A DNA stretch of 8,380 bases from Planctomycetota bacterium (GCA_023417165.1 JAEZGD010000057.1:1-8380), one strand, 5' to 3'. Positions 1 to 5,189 are shown, counted from the first letter of the stretch. The notes: generated by a model not told the origin, from the sequence alone. Numbers and translations are program-made.

Positions 1-46
1 CAAGATGCCGGTCCGTGTTCGTTTTGTTCGCCGTCGCCCGGCTTAG
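1..46 (+). CDS. rplP: 50S ribosomal protein L16, 3' end only (partial)
   Basis: Only the last 14 codons are in the window, read from base 2 to a TAG stop at 44-46. They spell KMPVRVRFVRRRPA. Bacterial L16 proteins end in a segment of the form K-L-P-(I/V)-x-T-x-F-V, for example KLPIKTTFV in E. coli, and this tail aligns with it, followed by a short arginine-rich end. L16 is a 23S rRNA-binding protein near the A site and the central protuberance. rplP lies directly upstream of rpmC in the S10/spc order of most bacteria, so the position supports the call. The 38-base gap to rpmC suggests cotranscription. The identification rests on a short tail plus synteny. Confidence 0.85.
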   Translation, partial: KMPVRVRFVRRRPA

Positions 47-84
47 GTTCCTTCGTTCGCACCCAGACCGTCACGGTAACGATC

Positions 85-288
85 ATGAAAGCCCAAGAAC
101 TGCGCGACATGAGCGACGAGCAGCTTCAGCTCACGCTGAAGGAAACGGCCGAGAGCCTGTTTCGCCTGCAGTTGCAGTCGCAGACCGAGAAGTTGAACGC
201 TCCGAGCGAATTGCCTCGGCATCGTAAGTTGATCGCGCGGATCAAGACCGTGCAGCGTCAGCGCGAGCTGGCAGCCGCTTCGAAATAA
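85..288 (+). CDS. rpmC: 50S ribosomal protein L29
   Basis: This gene encodes a 67-residue protein, the usual L29 length of 60-70 residues. L29 is a two-helix protein near the polypeptide exit tunnel, where its surroundings serve as a docking area for trigger factor and SRP. Visible family features are the N-terminal MKAQELRDMS (compare M-K-A-x-E-L-R), the L-F-x-L-R/Q-x-Q motif around residues 25-31 (here LFRLQLQSQTEKLNAPSEL), and the C-terminal helix with RHRKLIARIKTVQRQRE, which matches the K/R-x-I-A-R-I-x-T signature. The ATG at 85 starts exactly where L29 proteins begin. Only a weak GGT-containing Shine-Dalgarno lies 7 bases upstream. It sits between rplP and rpsQ as in the standard operon. 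Confidence 0.97.
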   Translation: MKAQELRDMSDEQLQLTLKETAESLFRLQLQSQTEKLNAPSELPRHRKLIARIKTVQRQRELAAASK

Positions 289-296
289 GTGTGAGA

Positions 297-358
297 GGCA
301 GGTGATCGACCTGCCCAAATCAAAGAGAGAGCACAGCACGGCAGGCCCCTGGCTTGCC
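297..358 (+). promoter_or_regulatory. Tandem hairpins with interchangeable arms in the rpmC-rpsQ gap
   Basis: Two stem-loops occupy most of the 78-base gap. The first pairs GGCAGGT (297-303) with ACCTGCC (309-315), a perfect 7-bp stem with a 5-base loop. The second pairs GGCAGGC (340-346) with GCTTGCC (352-358), 7 bp including one G-U, also with a 5-base loop. The second ends only 8 bases before the rpsQ start codon, in a place where no Shine-Dalgarno is visible. Because both 5' arms begin GGCAGG, the 3' arm of hairpin 1 can pair with the 5' arm of hairpin 2 instead. No T-run follows either stem, so these are not intrinsic terminators. A role in processing or translational control is inference. 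Confidence 0.45.
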
Positions 359-366
359 CCACTACC

Positions 367-660
367 ATGCCCAAGCGACTTGTGATTGGCGTTGTGACCG
401 GCGATAAGACCGCCAAGACCCGACGGGTTGAGGTGGCGCGACTGGTCAAGCACGAACGATACGGCAAGATTATCCGCCGCAAGACCGTGTGCTATGCACA
501 CGACGAGAACAACGAATCAGCGGTTGGCGATCGCGTCGAGATCGAAGAGTCGCGTCCGCTGTCGAAGCTGAAGCGCTGGAATCTGGTGCGGATCGTCGAC
601 AAGAACACCGGCGCTGCTGCCGTGGCGATCGACGAAGGGGCCGCAACGCCTGCGACCTAA
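367..660 (+). CDS. rpsQ: 30S ribosomal protein S17
   Basis: The product is a 97-residue S17, a primary 16S rRNA-binding protein of the small-subunit body with an OB-fold. The N-terminal RLVIGVVTGDKTAKTRRVEV corresponds to the family pattern G-x-V-x-S-D-K-M-x-K-T-x-x-V. The segment HERYGKIIRRKTVCYAHDE corresponds to H-x-x-Y-x-K-x-x-x-x-x-x-x-x-x-H-D-E. The PROSITE-type signature GDRVEIEESRPLSKLKRW follows at about residues 54-71. Most S17 proteins are 80-90 residues, and the extra length here is an alanine-rich tail after the VRIVDKN end of the fold. The ATG at 367 has no recognisable Shine-Dalgarno and lies 8 bases after a hairpin, so initiation may depend on local structure or on coupling to rpmC. 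Confidence 0.97.
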   Translation: MPKRLVIGVVTGDKTAKTRRVEVARLVKHERYGKIIRRKTVCYAHDENNESAVGDRVEIEESRPLSKLKRWNLVRIVDKNTGAAAVAIDEGAATPAT

Positions 661-699
661 GCGAGCGCGGCCGGCAAGTCGCGACGTCAGGAACTATCA

Positions 700-715
700 G
701 GGGACGGTTGTCCCC
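700..715 (+). promoter_or_regulatory. Perfect stem-loop in the rpsQ-rplN gap
   Basis: GGGGAC (700-705) pairs perfectly with GTCCCC (710-715) around a 4-base GGTT loop. It lies 5 bases upstream of the AGGA ribosome binding site (721-724) of rplN. There is no T-run, so it is not an intrinsic terminator. It could stabilise the message or limit read-through coupling; this is inference. Confidence 0.4.
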
Positions 716-732
716 CGCTCAGGATTACTCCC

Positions 733-1101
733 ATGATTCAACAAGAAACACGCCTCGCGGTCGCGGATAACACCGGCGCGAAAGAGGTCATGTGCATCAA
801 GGTGCTGGGTGGCTCGCGTCGTCGCTATGCGTCGATCGGCGATGTCATCATCTGCAGCGTCAAGAGCGTGATCGCTGGCAGTGACATTAAGAAGAAGGCT
901 GTCGTGCGTGCGGTTGTCGTCCGCACTCGCAAGCCAGTTCGCCGCGCTGATGGCAGCTACATCCGCTTCGATGCGAACGCCGCAGTGCTGATCGATAACG
1001 ACAACAACCCGCGTGGCACGCGCATCTTTGGTGCGGTGGCTCGCGAACTGCGTGAACGCAATTTCATGAAGATTGTCAGCCTCGCCAACGAGGTGGTGTG
1101 A
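733..1101 (+). CDS. rplN: 50S ribosomal protein L14
   Basis: This encodes L14 at its canonical length of 122 residues. L14 is a highly conserved 23S rRNA-binding protein at the subunit interface, where it contacts 16S helix 14 and L19. The start MIQQETRLAVADNTGAKEVM matches the family opening M-I-Q-x-x-T-x-L-x-V-A-D-N-(S/T)-G-A-K. The segment CIKVLGGSRRRYASIGDVI follows, then the signature region around residues 60-90 with AVVVRTRKPVRRADGSYIRF and DANAAVLIDNDNNPRGTRIFG. The C-terminus RELRERNFMKIVSLANEVV is typical. The ATG at 733 has an AGGA Shine-Dalgarno 8 bases upstream. Its TGA stop shares one base with the rplX ATG, so translation of the two genes is probably coupled. Confidence 0.98.
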   Translation: MIQQETRLAVADNTGAKEVMCIKVLGGSRRRYASIGDVIICSVKSVIAGSDIKKKAVVRAVVVRTRKPVRRADGSYIRFDANAAVLIDNDNNPRGTRIFGAVARELRERNFMKIVSLANEVV

Positions 1102-1451
1102 TGCGAATCAAAACAAACGATATCGTGGTGGTGCTCGCTGGCGATGACGCGGGCGTGCGTGGCAAGGTGTTGTCGGTCGATCATACGGCCGGCAAGGTCC
1201 TTGTCGAAGGCGTCAACAAGGTCTATAAGCACGTCAAGCGCAGCCAGAAGAACCCGCAAGGCGGCCGGCTCTCGATGGAGATGCCTGTCCAATTGTCGAA
1301 CGTCGCGTTGCTGTGCCAGGCGTGCAGCAAGCCGACTCGGCTCGGTGCCCGCTATTTGGAAGACGGCAGCAAAGAACGCTTCTGCAAGAAGTGTGGTGCT
1401 GCTCAAGGCCGCATCGCCCCTGCGAAGCCGGCTTACGCCAAGAAGAAATAA
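1101..1451 (+). CDS. rplX: 50S ribosomal protein L24, zinc-ribbon form
   Basis: The product is a 116-residue L24, an early-assembly protein that nucleates 23S folding and lies near the exit tunnel. The N-terminal KOW motif is visible (MRIKTNDIVVVLAGDDAGVRGKVL), followed by VEGVNKVYKHVK and NPQGG, which are family hallmarks. The C-terminal half carries C72-x2-C75 and C95-x2-C98, a four-cysteine arrangement able to bind zinc. This form occurs in many bacterial L24 proteins, while others such as E. coli lack the cysteines. I chose the ATG at 1101, which overlaps the rplN stop (TGATG), because the protein then begins MRIK. A GTG at 1098 would add one residue. The lysine-rich end (AYAKKK) is typical of rRNA-binding tails. 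Confidence 0.96.
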   Translation: MRIKTNDIVVVLAGDDAGVRGKVLSVDHTAGKVLVEGVNKVYKHVKRSQKNPQGGRLSMEMPVQLSNVALLCQACSKPTRLGARYLEDGSKERFCKKCGAAQGRIAPAKPAYAKKK

Positions 1452-1492
1452 CTTACCGCACCCTGGCTGGCGTATCCTCCGCTGGCCGTACC

Positions 1493-1498
1493 AGGTGA
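1493..1498 (+). promoter_or_regulatory. Ribosome binding site of rplE
   Basis: AGGTGA sits 6 bases upstream of the rplE ATG at 1505 and is one of the better Shine-Dalgarno matches in the window. A CCTGG at 1462-1466 could pair with CCAGG at 1491-1495 and partly mask it, but a 5-bp stem over a 24-base loop is weak evidence. Confidence 0.6.
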
Positions 1499-1504
1499 CC
1501 TAAC

Positions 1505-2119
1505 ATGGCCAAGAAGACGACTGAAACCACCCCCGCTCAGAAGACTAGCGTTCCGCGTCTTCAGCAGCGCTACGAACAAGAGATTCGCCCCGCGCTGCAA
1601 GAGTCGCTGGGTGGACGCAACATTCACGCGGTGCCCAAGCTGACGAAGATCACCATTAACATGGGCGTCGGCATTGCCATCCAAGACAAGAAGCACCTCG
1701 ACCCCTGTGTCGAGGCCATGACTCAGATCTCGGGCCAAAAGCCTGTGATCACCAAGAGCCGCAAGGCGATCAGCGGTTTTAAGCTGCGTGAGAACCTGCC
1801 CATCGGTTGCAAAGTCACCCTGCGTGGCGCTCGGATGTTCGAGTTCCTGGATCGCCTAGTGTCGTTGGCACTGCCTCGTGTGCGCGACTTCCGCGGCGTG
1901 AGCCGGACCGCCTTCGATGGCAACGGCAACTACACGCTCGGTTTGCAGGAACAGTTGGTGTTCCCCGAACTCAATCCGGACAAGTTTACCCGCATTCAGG
2001 GCATGAACATCACGTTCGTGACGACGGCGGACAACGACGACGAAGCCCGCGACTTGCTCACCCGGTTCGGCATGCCGTTCCAGACGGAAGACGGCGGCGA
2101 CAAGCGGGGCGCGGCGTAA
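1505..2119 (+). CDS. rplE: 50S ribosomal protein L5
   Basis: The gene encodes a 204-residue L5, which with L18 and 5S rRNA forms the central protuberance and contacts S13 and the P-site tRNA. Family motifs in order are: PRLQQRYEQEIRPAL near residue 17; the L5 signature VPKLTKITINMGVG (about 43-56); the RNA-binding GQKPVITKSRKAISGFKLRE; GCKVTLRGARMFEFLDRLV; LPRVRDFRGVSRTAFDGNGNY (split across the loop); and EQLVFPELNPDKF. The usual length is about 180 residues. The extra residues are an N-terminal leader rich in Lys/Thr and a short charged C-terminal tail (QTEDGGDKRGAA). The start at 1505 is supported by an AGGTGA site. In E. coli the S8 repressor site lies at the start of this gene. I could not recognise an S8-type helix here. 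Confidence 0.98.
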   Translation: MAKKTTETTPAQKTSVPRLQQRYEQEIRPALQESLGGRNIHAVPKLTKITINMGVGIAIQDKKHLDPCVEAMTQISGQKPVITKSRKAISGFKLRENLPIGCKVTLRGARMFEFLDRLVSLALPRVRDFRGVSRTAFDGNGNYTLGLQEQLVFPELNPDKFTRIQGMNITFVTTADNDDEARDLLTRFGMPFQTEDGGDKRGAA

Positions 2120-2157
2120 GTCATTATTTCCATCACTAAGAAACCCAGGTAATCGTC

Positions 2158-2343
2158 GTGGCTACCAAAGGACAAATGGCGAAATCGGCTCGCACGCCGA
2201 AGTTCTCCACCCGCATCGTGCGTCGCTGCAAGATGTGCGGACGACCGCGGGCTGTGTACCGCAAGTTTGGCATCTGCCGCATTTGCTTTCGCAAACTAGC
2301 GGACCAAGGCCTGATTCCCGGTGTGCGCAAATCTAGCTGGTAG
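2158..2343 (+). CDS. rpsZ: 30S ribosomal protein S14, type Z (zinc-binding)
   Basis: The product is a 61-residue S14, exactly the length of the short zinc-containing (C+) type; the zinc-free form is about 100 residues. S14 binds 16S rRNA in the 30S head. The four zinc ligands are C24-x2-C27 and C40-x2-C43, in RRCKMCGRPRAVYRKFGICR followed by ICF. The ending GLIPGVRKSSW is the standard type-Z C-terminus. Translation starts at GTG 2158, preceded by AGGT 7 bases upstream; no ATG in the frame gives the right N-terminus. The gene lies between rplE and rpsH, the normal location, with 21 bases to rpsH. Confidence 0.97.
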   Translation: MATKGQMAKSARTPKFSTRIVRRCKMCGRPRAVYRKFGICRICFRKLADQGLIPGVRKSSW

Positions 2344-2364
2344 TTGAACAGGGACCCGAATCAC

Positions 2365-2760
2365 ATGTTGACTGACCCCCTCGCCGATATGATGACCCGC
2401 ATCCGTAATGCGGTACGTGTCGAGCGCGCCCATGTCGATATGCCTCTCAGCAAAGTCAAGCGCGGCGTCGCCGAAGTCTTGAAGCGCGAAGGTTATATCT
2501 GGGATTGGAAAGAGGTCGAAAGCGAGCCTGCTCCGCTCCTGCGCCTCGAGCTGAAATACGGCCCCAACGGCGAACGCGTGATCCAACGGATCAAGCGCGT
2601 CAGCAAGCCGGGTCGCCGTGTTTACAGCAAGGCCAAGGAAATGCGGCCGGTGCTGCAAGGGCTCGGCATCCGCATCATTAGCACCAGCGGCGGCGTTCTC
2701 AGCGATCGTGAAGCTCGCCAGAAGAACCTCGGCGGCGAAGTGCTGTGCGAAGTCTGCTAG
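2365..2760 (+). CDS. rpsH: 30S ribosomal protein S8
   Basis: This is a 131-residue S8, a primary 16S rRNA-binding protein of the central domain and, in E. coli, the translational repressor of the spc operon. The N-terminus MLTDPLADMMTRIRNAVRVE matches the family (D-P-(I/L)-A-D-M-L-T-R-I-R-N-A). KVKRGVAEVLKREGYI follows. The C-terminal signature is RIISTSGGVLSDREARQKN followed by LGGEVLCEV, matching (S/T)-T-S-x-G-(I/V)-(L/M)-(S/T)-D-x-x-A. I chose the ATG at 2365. An in-frame TTG at 2344 would add seven residues that do not fit the family. The final residue is Cys where many homologues have Trp or similar, a small variation. Confidence 0.97.
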   Translation: MLTDPLADMMTRIRNAVRVERAHVDMPLSKVKRGVAEVLKREGYIWDWKEVESEPAPLLRLELKYGPNGERVIQRIKRVSKPGRRVYSKAKEMRPVLQGLGIRIISTSGGVLSDREARQKNLGGEVLCEVC

Positions 2761-2816
2761 ACGAGCGACTGCGCGTTTACCTGCCGCTTCGTAACCAAAT
2801 CGCAAGAGTTTGAATC

Positions 2817-3356
2817 ATGTCACGCGTCGGTAATAAGCCGGTCCCCGTCACCAGCGGCGTCAAGGTCGCGGTCAACGGCCAAAAGATAAACGTAGAAGGC
2901 CCGCTGGGAAAACTCGAGTTTGAGTTCCGCCCCCAGGTCAACGTGGCGCTCGAAGGCGACCAGGTCGTCGTCAAGCGTGTCGATGACGAGCGTGAATCAC
3001 GCGCTTTGCACGGCCTGACCCGCTCGCTGATCGAGAACATGATCGAAGGCGTGAGCAAGGGCTTTGAGAAGCGCCTGGAAGTGGTCGGCGTCGGTTACTT
3101 GGCCGCTATCAAGGGCGACACCCTGCAACTGCGCGTCGGTTTCGCCAACGAGATCCACAAGAAGATCCCGCAGGGCCTGAAGGTCACCTGCCCGGATCAG
3201 ACGCACATTGTGGTGGCTGGTTGCGACAAGCAACTCGTCGGCCAATTTGCTGCGGAAGTCCGCGCCGCTCGCAAGCCAGAGCCATACAAAGGCAAGGGCG
3301 TTCGCTACCAGGGCGAGCAGGTCAAGATCAAGCCGGGCAAGTCGGCCACTAAGTAA
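2817..3356 (+). CDS. rplF: 50S ribosomal protein L6
   Basis: The product has 179 residues, the usual L6 length. L6 has two similar alpha-beta domains and binds 23S rRNA near the sarcin-ricin loop and factor-binding site. The start MSRVGNKPVPVTSGVKV corresponds to M-S-R-(I/V)-G-x-x-P-(I/V)-x-(V/I)-P. Domain 1 contains KINVEGPLGKLE. The linker region SLIENMIEGVSKGFEKRLEV is the family motif L-(I/V)-x-N-M-(I/V)-x-G-V-(S/T)-x-G-(F/Y). Domain 2 ends with the signature KPEPYKGKGVRYQGEQVKIK at about residues 153-172, where bacterial L6 reads P-E-P-Y-K-G-K-G-(I/V)-(R/K)-Y. The Shine-Dalgarno is weak (AAGAG). The gap to rplR is 128 bases, long for this operon. Confidence 0.98.
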   Translation: MSRVGNKPVPVTSGVKVAVNGQKINVEGPLGKLEFEFRPQVNVALEGDQVVVKRVDDERESRALHGLTRSLIENMIEGVSKGFEKRLEVVGVGYLAAIKGDTLQLRVGFANEIHKKIPQGLKVTCPDQTHIVVAGCDKQLVGQFAAEVRAARKPEPYKGKGVRYQGEQVKIKPGKSATK

Positions 3357-3374
3357 TACAATCTCAACGCTGAC

Positions 3375-3437
3375 AACGGACAAGCATTTGCGTTTGTCCG
3401 TTTCGGCTTATCGGAGACGGATCGCTCAGGTCCGTCT
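3375..3437 (+). promoter_or_regulatory. Two hairpins with cross-complementary arms in the rplF-rplR gap
   Basis: Hairpin 1 pairs AACGGACAA (3375-3383) with TTGTCCGTT (3394-3402), a perfect 9-bp stem with a 10-base loop. Hairpin 2 pairs AGACGGA (3415-3421) with TCCGTCT (3431-3437), a perfect 7-bp stem with a 9-base loop. ACGGA occurs in both 5' arms and TCCGT in both 3' arms, so the 3' arm of hairpin 1 can instead pair with the 5' arm of hairpin 2. No T-run follows either stem. The layout resembles an attenuator-like switch or a protein-binding leader ahead of the L18 gene, but function is inference. Confidence 0.5.
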
Positions 3438-3472
3438 TCCTTTGCGACCGTACATTGCCGGTCGATTTGTCG

Positions 3473-3477
3473 AAGGA
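3473..3477 (+). promoter_or_regulatory. Ribosome binding site that decides the rplR start
   Basis: AAGGA lies 7 bases before the GTG at 3485. This strong Shine-Dalgarno sits inside the frame if the TTG at 3455 is used instead, and so argues for the GTG. Confidence 0.75.
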
Positions 3478-3484
3478 TATCACC

Positions 3485-3853
3485 GTGAAGAAGCAGAAGT
3501 TACTCAACGTTCAACGCACCCGCCGCACGTATCGCGTCCGCAATCACCTGCGCAAGACTGGCGATCGCCCACGGCTCAGCGTGTTCCGCAGCCTGCAGCA
3601 CATCAGCTGCCAGATCATCGACGATGTCTCCGGCAAGACGCTGTGCTCGGCCAGCACTCGCGACAAGGATCTGCGCGAAGGCATCGGTTACGGCGGCAAC
3701 AAGACCGCTGCTGAAGCGATTGGCCGCGCCATCGCCGAGCGTGCGAAGGCCGCAGGCGTAACACAGGTCAAGTTCGATCGCGGTCACTTCAAATATCACG
3801 GCCGCGTGGCCGCTCTGGCCGATGCCGCGCGTCAGGCTGGTTTGGAATTTTAA
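3485..3853 (+). CDS. rplR: 50S ribosomal protein L18
   Basis: The gene encodes a 122-residue L18, the 5S rRNA-binding protein that with L5 anchors 5S rRNA in the central protuberance. Visible features are the basic N-terminal tail (MKKQKLLNVQRTRRTYRVRN), then the family core RPRLSVFRSLQHISCQIIDD (compare R-P-R-L-(S/C)-V-x-R-S-x-x-H-I-x-x-Q-(I/V)-I-D-D), KTLCSASTRD, NKTAAEAIGRAIAERAKAAG, and the C-terminal signature VKFDRGHFKYHGRVAALADA with A-R-x-A-G-L-E-F. The GTG at 3485 gives the usual length and has an AAGGA ribosome binding site; an in-frame TTG at 3455 would add ten unconserved residues. The upstream gap carries two hairpins. Confidence 0.96.
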   Translation: MKKQKLLNVQRTRRTYRVRNHLRKTGDRPRLSVFRSLQHISCQIIDDVSGKTLCSASTRDKDLREGIGYGGNKTAAEAIGRAIAERAKAAGVTQVKFDRGHFKYHGRVAALADAARQAGLEF

Positions 3854-3858
3854 TCCTG

Positions 3859-3913
3859 CGGGGCCTGGTTGCCCTGTTGGCTTGGATTTGTCTTACGCCT
3901 CGGTTTGCGAGGC
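3859..3913 (+). promoter_or_regulatory. Two stem-loops in the rplR-rpsE gap
   Basis: The first pairs CGGGGC (3859-3864) with GCCCTG (3871-3876), 6 bp with one G-U and a 6-base loop. The second pairs GCCTCG (3897-3902) perfectly with CGAGGC (3908-3913) around a 5-base loop. The GGGAG ribosome binding site of rpsE (3927-3931) follows and stays free. No T-run is present. These structures fill the 84-base gap; function is unknown. Confidence 0.35.
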
Positions 3914-3937
3914 AGGTGTCTACTACGGGAGCTAGTC

Positions 3938-4444
3938 ATGTCGCACGGTGGTCGTCGAGAGCAAGGTTCTGATTCGTCGCGCGACGGATTGGTGGATCGT
4001 ACCGTTCAAATCAAGCGTTGTGCCGCCGTGGTAAAGGGTGGTCGTCGCTTTAGCTTCGCCGCCATGGTCGTGGTCGGCGATGGCAAGGGTCGCGTCGGCT
4101 GGGGCTATGCCAAGGCGAACGAAGTGCCGCCGAGCGTCGAGAAGGCCCAGAAGCAGGCCATGCGCAGCATGATCACGGTGCCCATCGAGAACGGCACCAT
4201 CGCGCATCGCACCGATGGCCACTATGGCGCCGCTCGCGTGACGCTGCTGCCCGCGAGCTCGGGTACCGGTGTAATCGCTGGAGCCGCTGTGCGTGCTGTG
4301 TGCGAATGTGCCGGCATCACCGACATTTTGACCAAGAGCTTCGGCACCACCAACCAGGTGACGGTCGTCAAGGCCACGATGCTCGCACTGAAACAACTAC
4401 GCACGAAGGCGGACGTCGAGCGTCTGCGGGGAGTGACTCTCTAA
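3938..4444 (+). CDS. rpsE: 30S ribosomal protein S5
   Basis: This is a 168-residue S5, a small-subunit protein at the mRNA entry side important for decoding accuracy and translocation. The N-terminal double-stranded-RNA-binding-like domain begins near LVDRTVQIKRCAAVVKGGRR. The PROSITE-type S5 signature follows at about residues 36-70: GGRRFSFAAMVVVGDGKGRV, then GWGYAKANEVPPSVEKA. The C-terminal domain shows TLLPASSGTGVIAGAAVRAV, CECAGITDILTKSFGTTN and VKATMLALKQLRT. The ATG at 3938 has GGGAG 6 bases upstream and gives a normal S5 N-terminus; the frame is open further upstream to 3869 but that part is unconserved. Its TAA stop overlaps the rplO ATG by one base, so there is no room for rpmD. 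Confidence 0.98.
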   Translation: MSHGGRREQGSDSSRDGLVDRTVQIKRCAAVVKGGRRFSFAAMVVVGDGKGRVGWGYAKANEVPPSVEKAQKQAMRSMITVPIENGTIAHRTDGHYGAARVTLLPASSGTGVIAGAAVRAVCECAGITDILTKSFGTTNQVTVVKATMLALKQLRTKADVERLRGVTL

Positions 4445-4980
4445 TGAATCTGCACGAAGTCAATAAGGGTGTTGAAAAGCACACCAAGCGTCTCCGCATC
4501 GGTCGTGGTACCGGCTCGGGTCGTGGCAAGACCAGCGGCAAGGGTCACAAGGGGCAAAAGGCGATGGCCGGTTGGCAGGCCAAGTCGATCTTCTCGGGCG
4601 GCGGCACTCCGCTGATCCGGATGGTCCCGAAGCGTGGCTTTAACAACAGGGCGTTCGCAGTGAAGGTGGTGGCGGTCAACGTCGGCGACCTGGAAGCGCT
4701 GTTCAACGCTGGCGACGAAGTCACGCTGGAAGCCCTGAAGCAGAAGAACGTGGCCAAGGGCCGCTTCGACGAGCTGAAGATCCTGGGCGAAGGCGAGCTG
4801 ACCAAGAAGCTGACGATCAACGCGCATCGCTTCAGCGCCACTGCCAAGGCCAAGATCGAAAAGGTTGGCGGTACGTTGGTCACTTTACCGACCAAGGTCA
4901 CCGTCGCTGAGAAGAAGGAAAAGCTCAAGGCTGCTGGAAAGCTGAAGAGCAAGAGCAAGGCTGGCGGCAAGAAAAAGTAA
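4444..4980 (+). CDS. rplO: 50S ribosomal protein L15
   Basis: The product is a 178-residue L15, a late-assembly 23S rRNA-binding protein whose long N-terminal extension threads into the large subunit. The N-terminus MNLHEVNKGVEKHTKRLRIG is followed by the glycine- and basic-rich segment GRGTGSGRGKTSGKGHKGQK (about residues 21-40). GGGTPLIRMVPKRGFNN then matches the family G-G-x-x-P-L-x-R-R-x-P-K-(R/K)-G-F. The C-terminal globular domain ends near SATAKAKIEKVGGTL. Most L15 proteins are about 145-150 residues, and the extra residues form a Lys-rich tail (VAEKKEKLKAAGKLKSKSKA, then GGKKK). The ATG overlaps the rpsE stop, implying translational coupling. It is the last gene before an intrinsic terminator. 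Confidence 0.97.
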   Translation: MNLHEVNKGVEKHTKRLRIGRGTGSGRGKTSGKGHKGQKAMAGWQAKSIFSGGGTPLIRMVPKRGFNNRAFAVKVVAVNVGDLEALFNAGDEVTLEALKQKNVAKGRFDELKILGEGELTKKLTINAHRFSATAKAKIEKVGGTLVTLPTKVTVAEKKEKLKAAGKLKSKSKAGGKKK

Positions 4981-5010
4981 CGCCCACCGAATCACTTTTG
5001 AGCCCACCGC

Positions 5011-5040
5011 AAGAGCCGCGTCGTTTCTGACGCGGCTTTT
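5011..5040 (+). terminator. Intrinsic terminator after rplO
   Basis: GCCGCGTC (5015-5022) pairs perfectly with GACGCGGC (5029-5036) around a 6-base loop. The stem extends by A-T and G-U pairs through the flanking AAGA and TTTT, and a T-run (5037-5040) follows. It begins 30 bases after the rplO stop and is a textbook Rho-independent structure with a short U-tract. It should separate the ribosomal-protein block from secY, at least partly. Confidence 0.85.
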
Positions 5041-5189
5041 CCTTGGTTAGATGGTATCCGCCTGCCAGGCATTCGCCGTGGCGACGGCCCAAGCTGTTTG
5101 TTAGACTATATGGGCTTGGAAAGCTGCTTGGCATTCGAGCGGCCTTCGCGCACAGGACCCCCTCGCCGAACCTTGGACGGATCGCTCTC

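Noticed and set aside
1462..1495. Possible S8 repressor-type helix before rplE
   Set aside because: Only a 5-bp CCTGG/CCAGG stem over a 24-base loop is seen; it lacks the conserved internal features of the S8-binding helix.
2761..2792. Stem ACGA-GCG / CGC-T-TCGT after rpsH
   Set aside because: It needs a bulge and closes a 17-base loop, so it is weak compared with the other gap hairpins.
3869..3937. Extended N-terminus for S5 from an upstream non-ATG start
   Set aside because: The added residues are not S5-like, and GGGAG sits 6 bases before the ATG at 3938.
4300..4443. Extended N-terminus for L15 inside rpsE
   Set aside because: It would overlap conserved rpsE by 145 bases. ATG 4444 gives the standard L15 start.
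5091..5130. Near-repeat AAGCTGTTTG / AAGCTGCTTG, 30 bases apart, upstream of secY
   Set aside because: A 9-of-10 match in a gap of this size is not far from chance, so I do not call it an operator.
5043..5189. Extended SecY from TTG 5043
   Set aside because: The start would overlap the region just after the terminator's T-run, and the 49 added residues have no relation to SecY.
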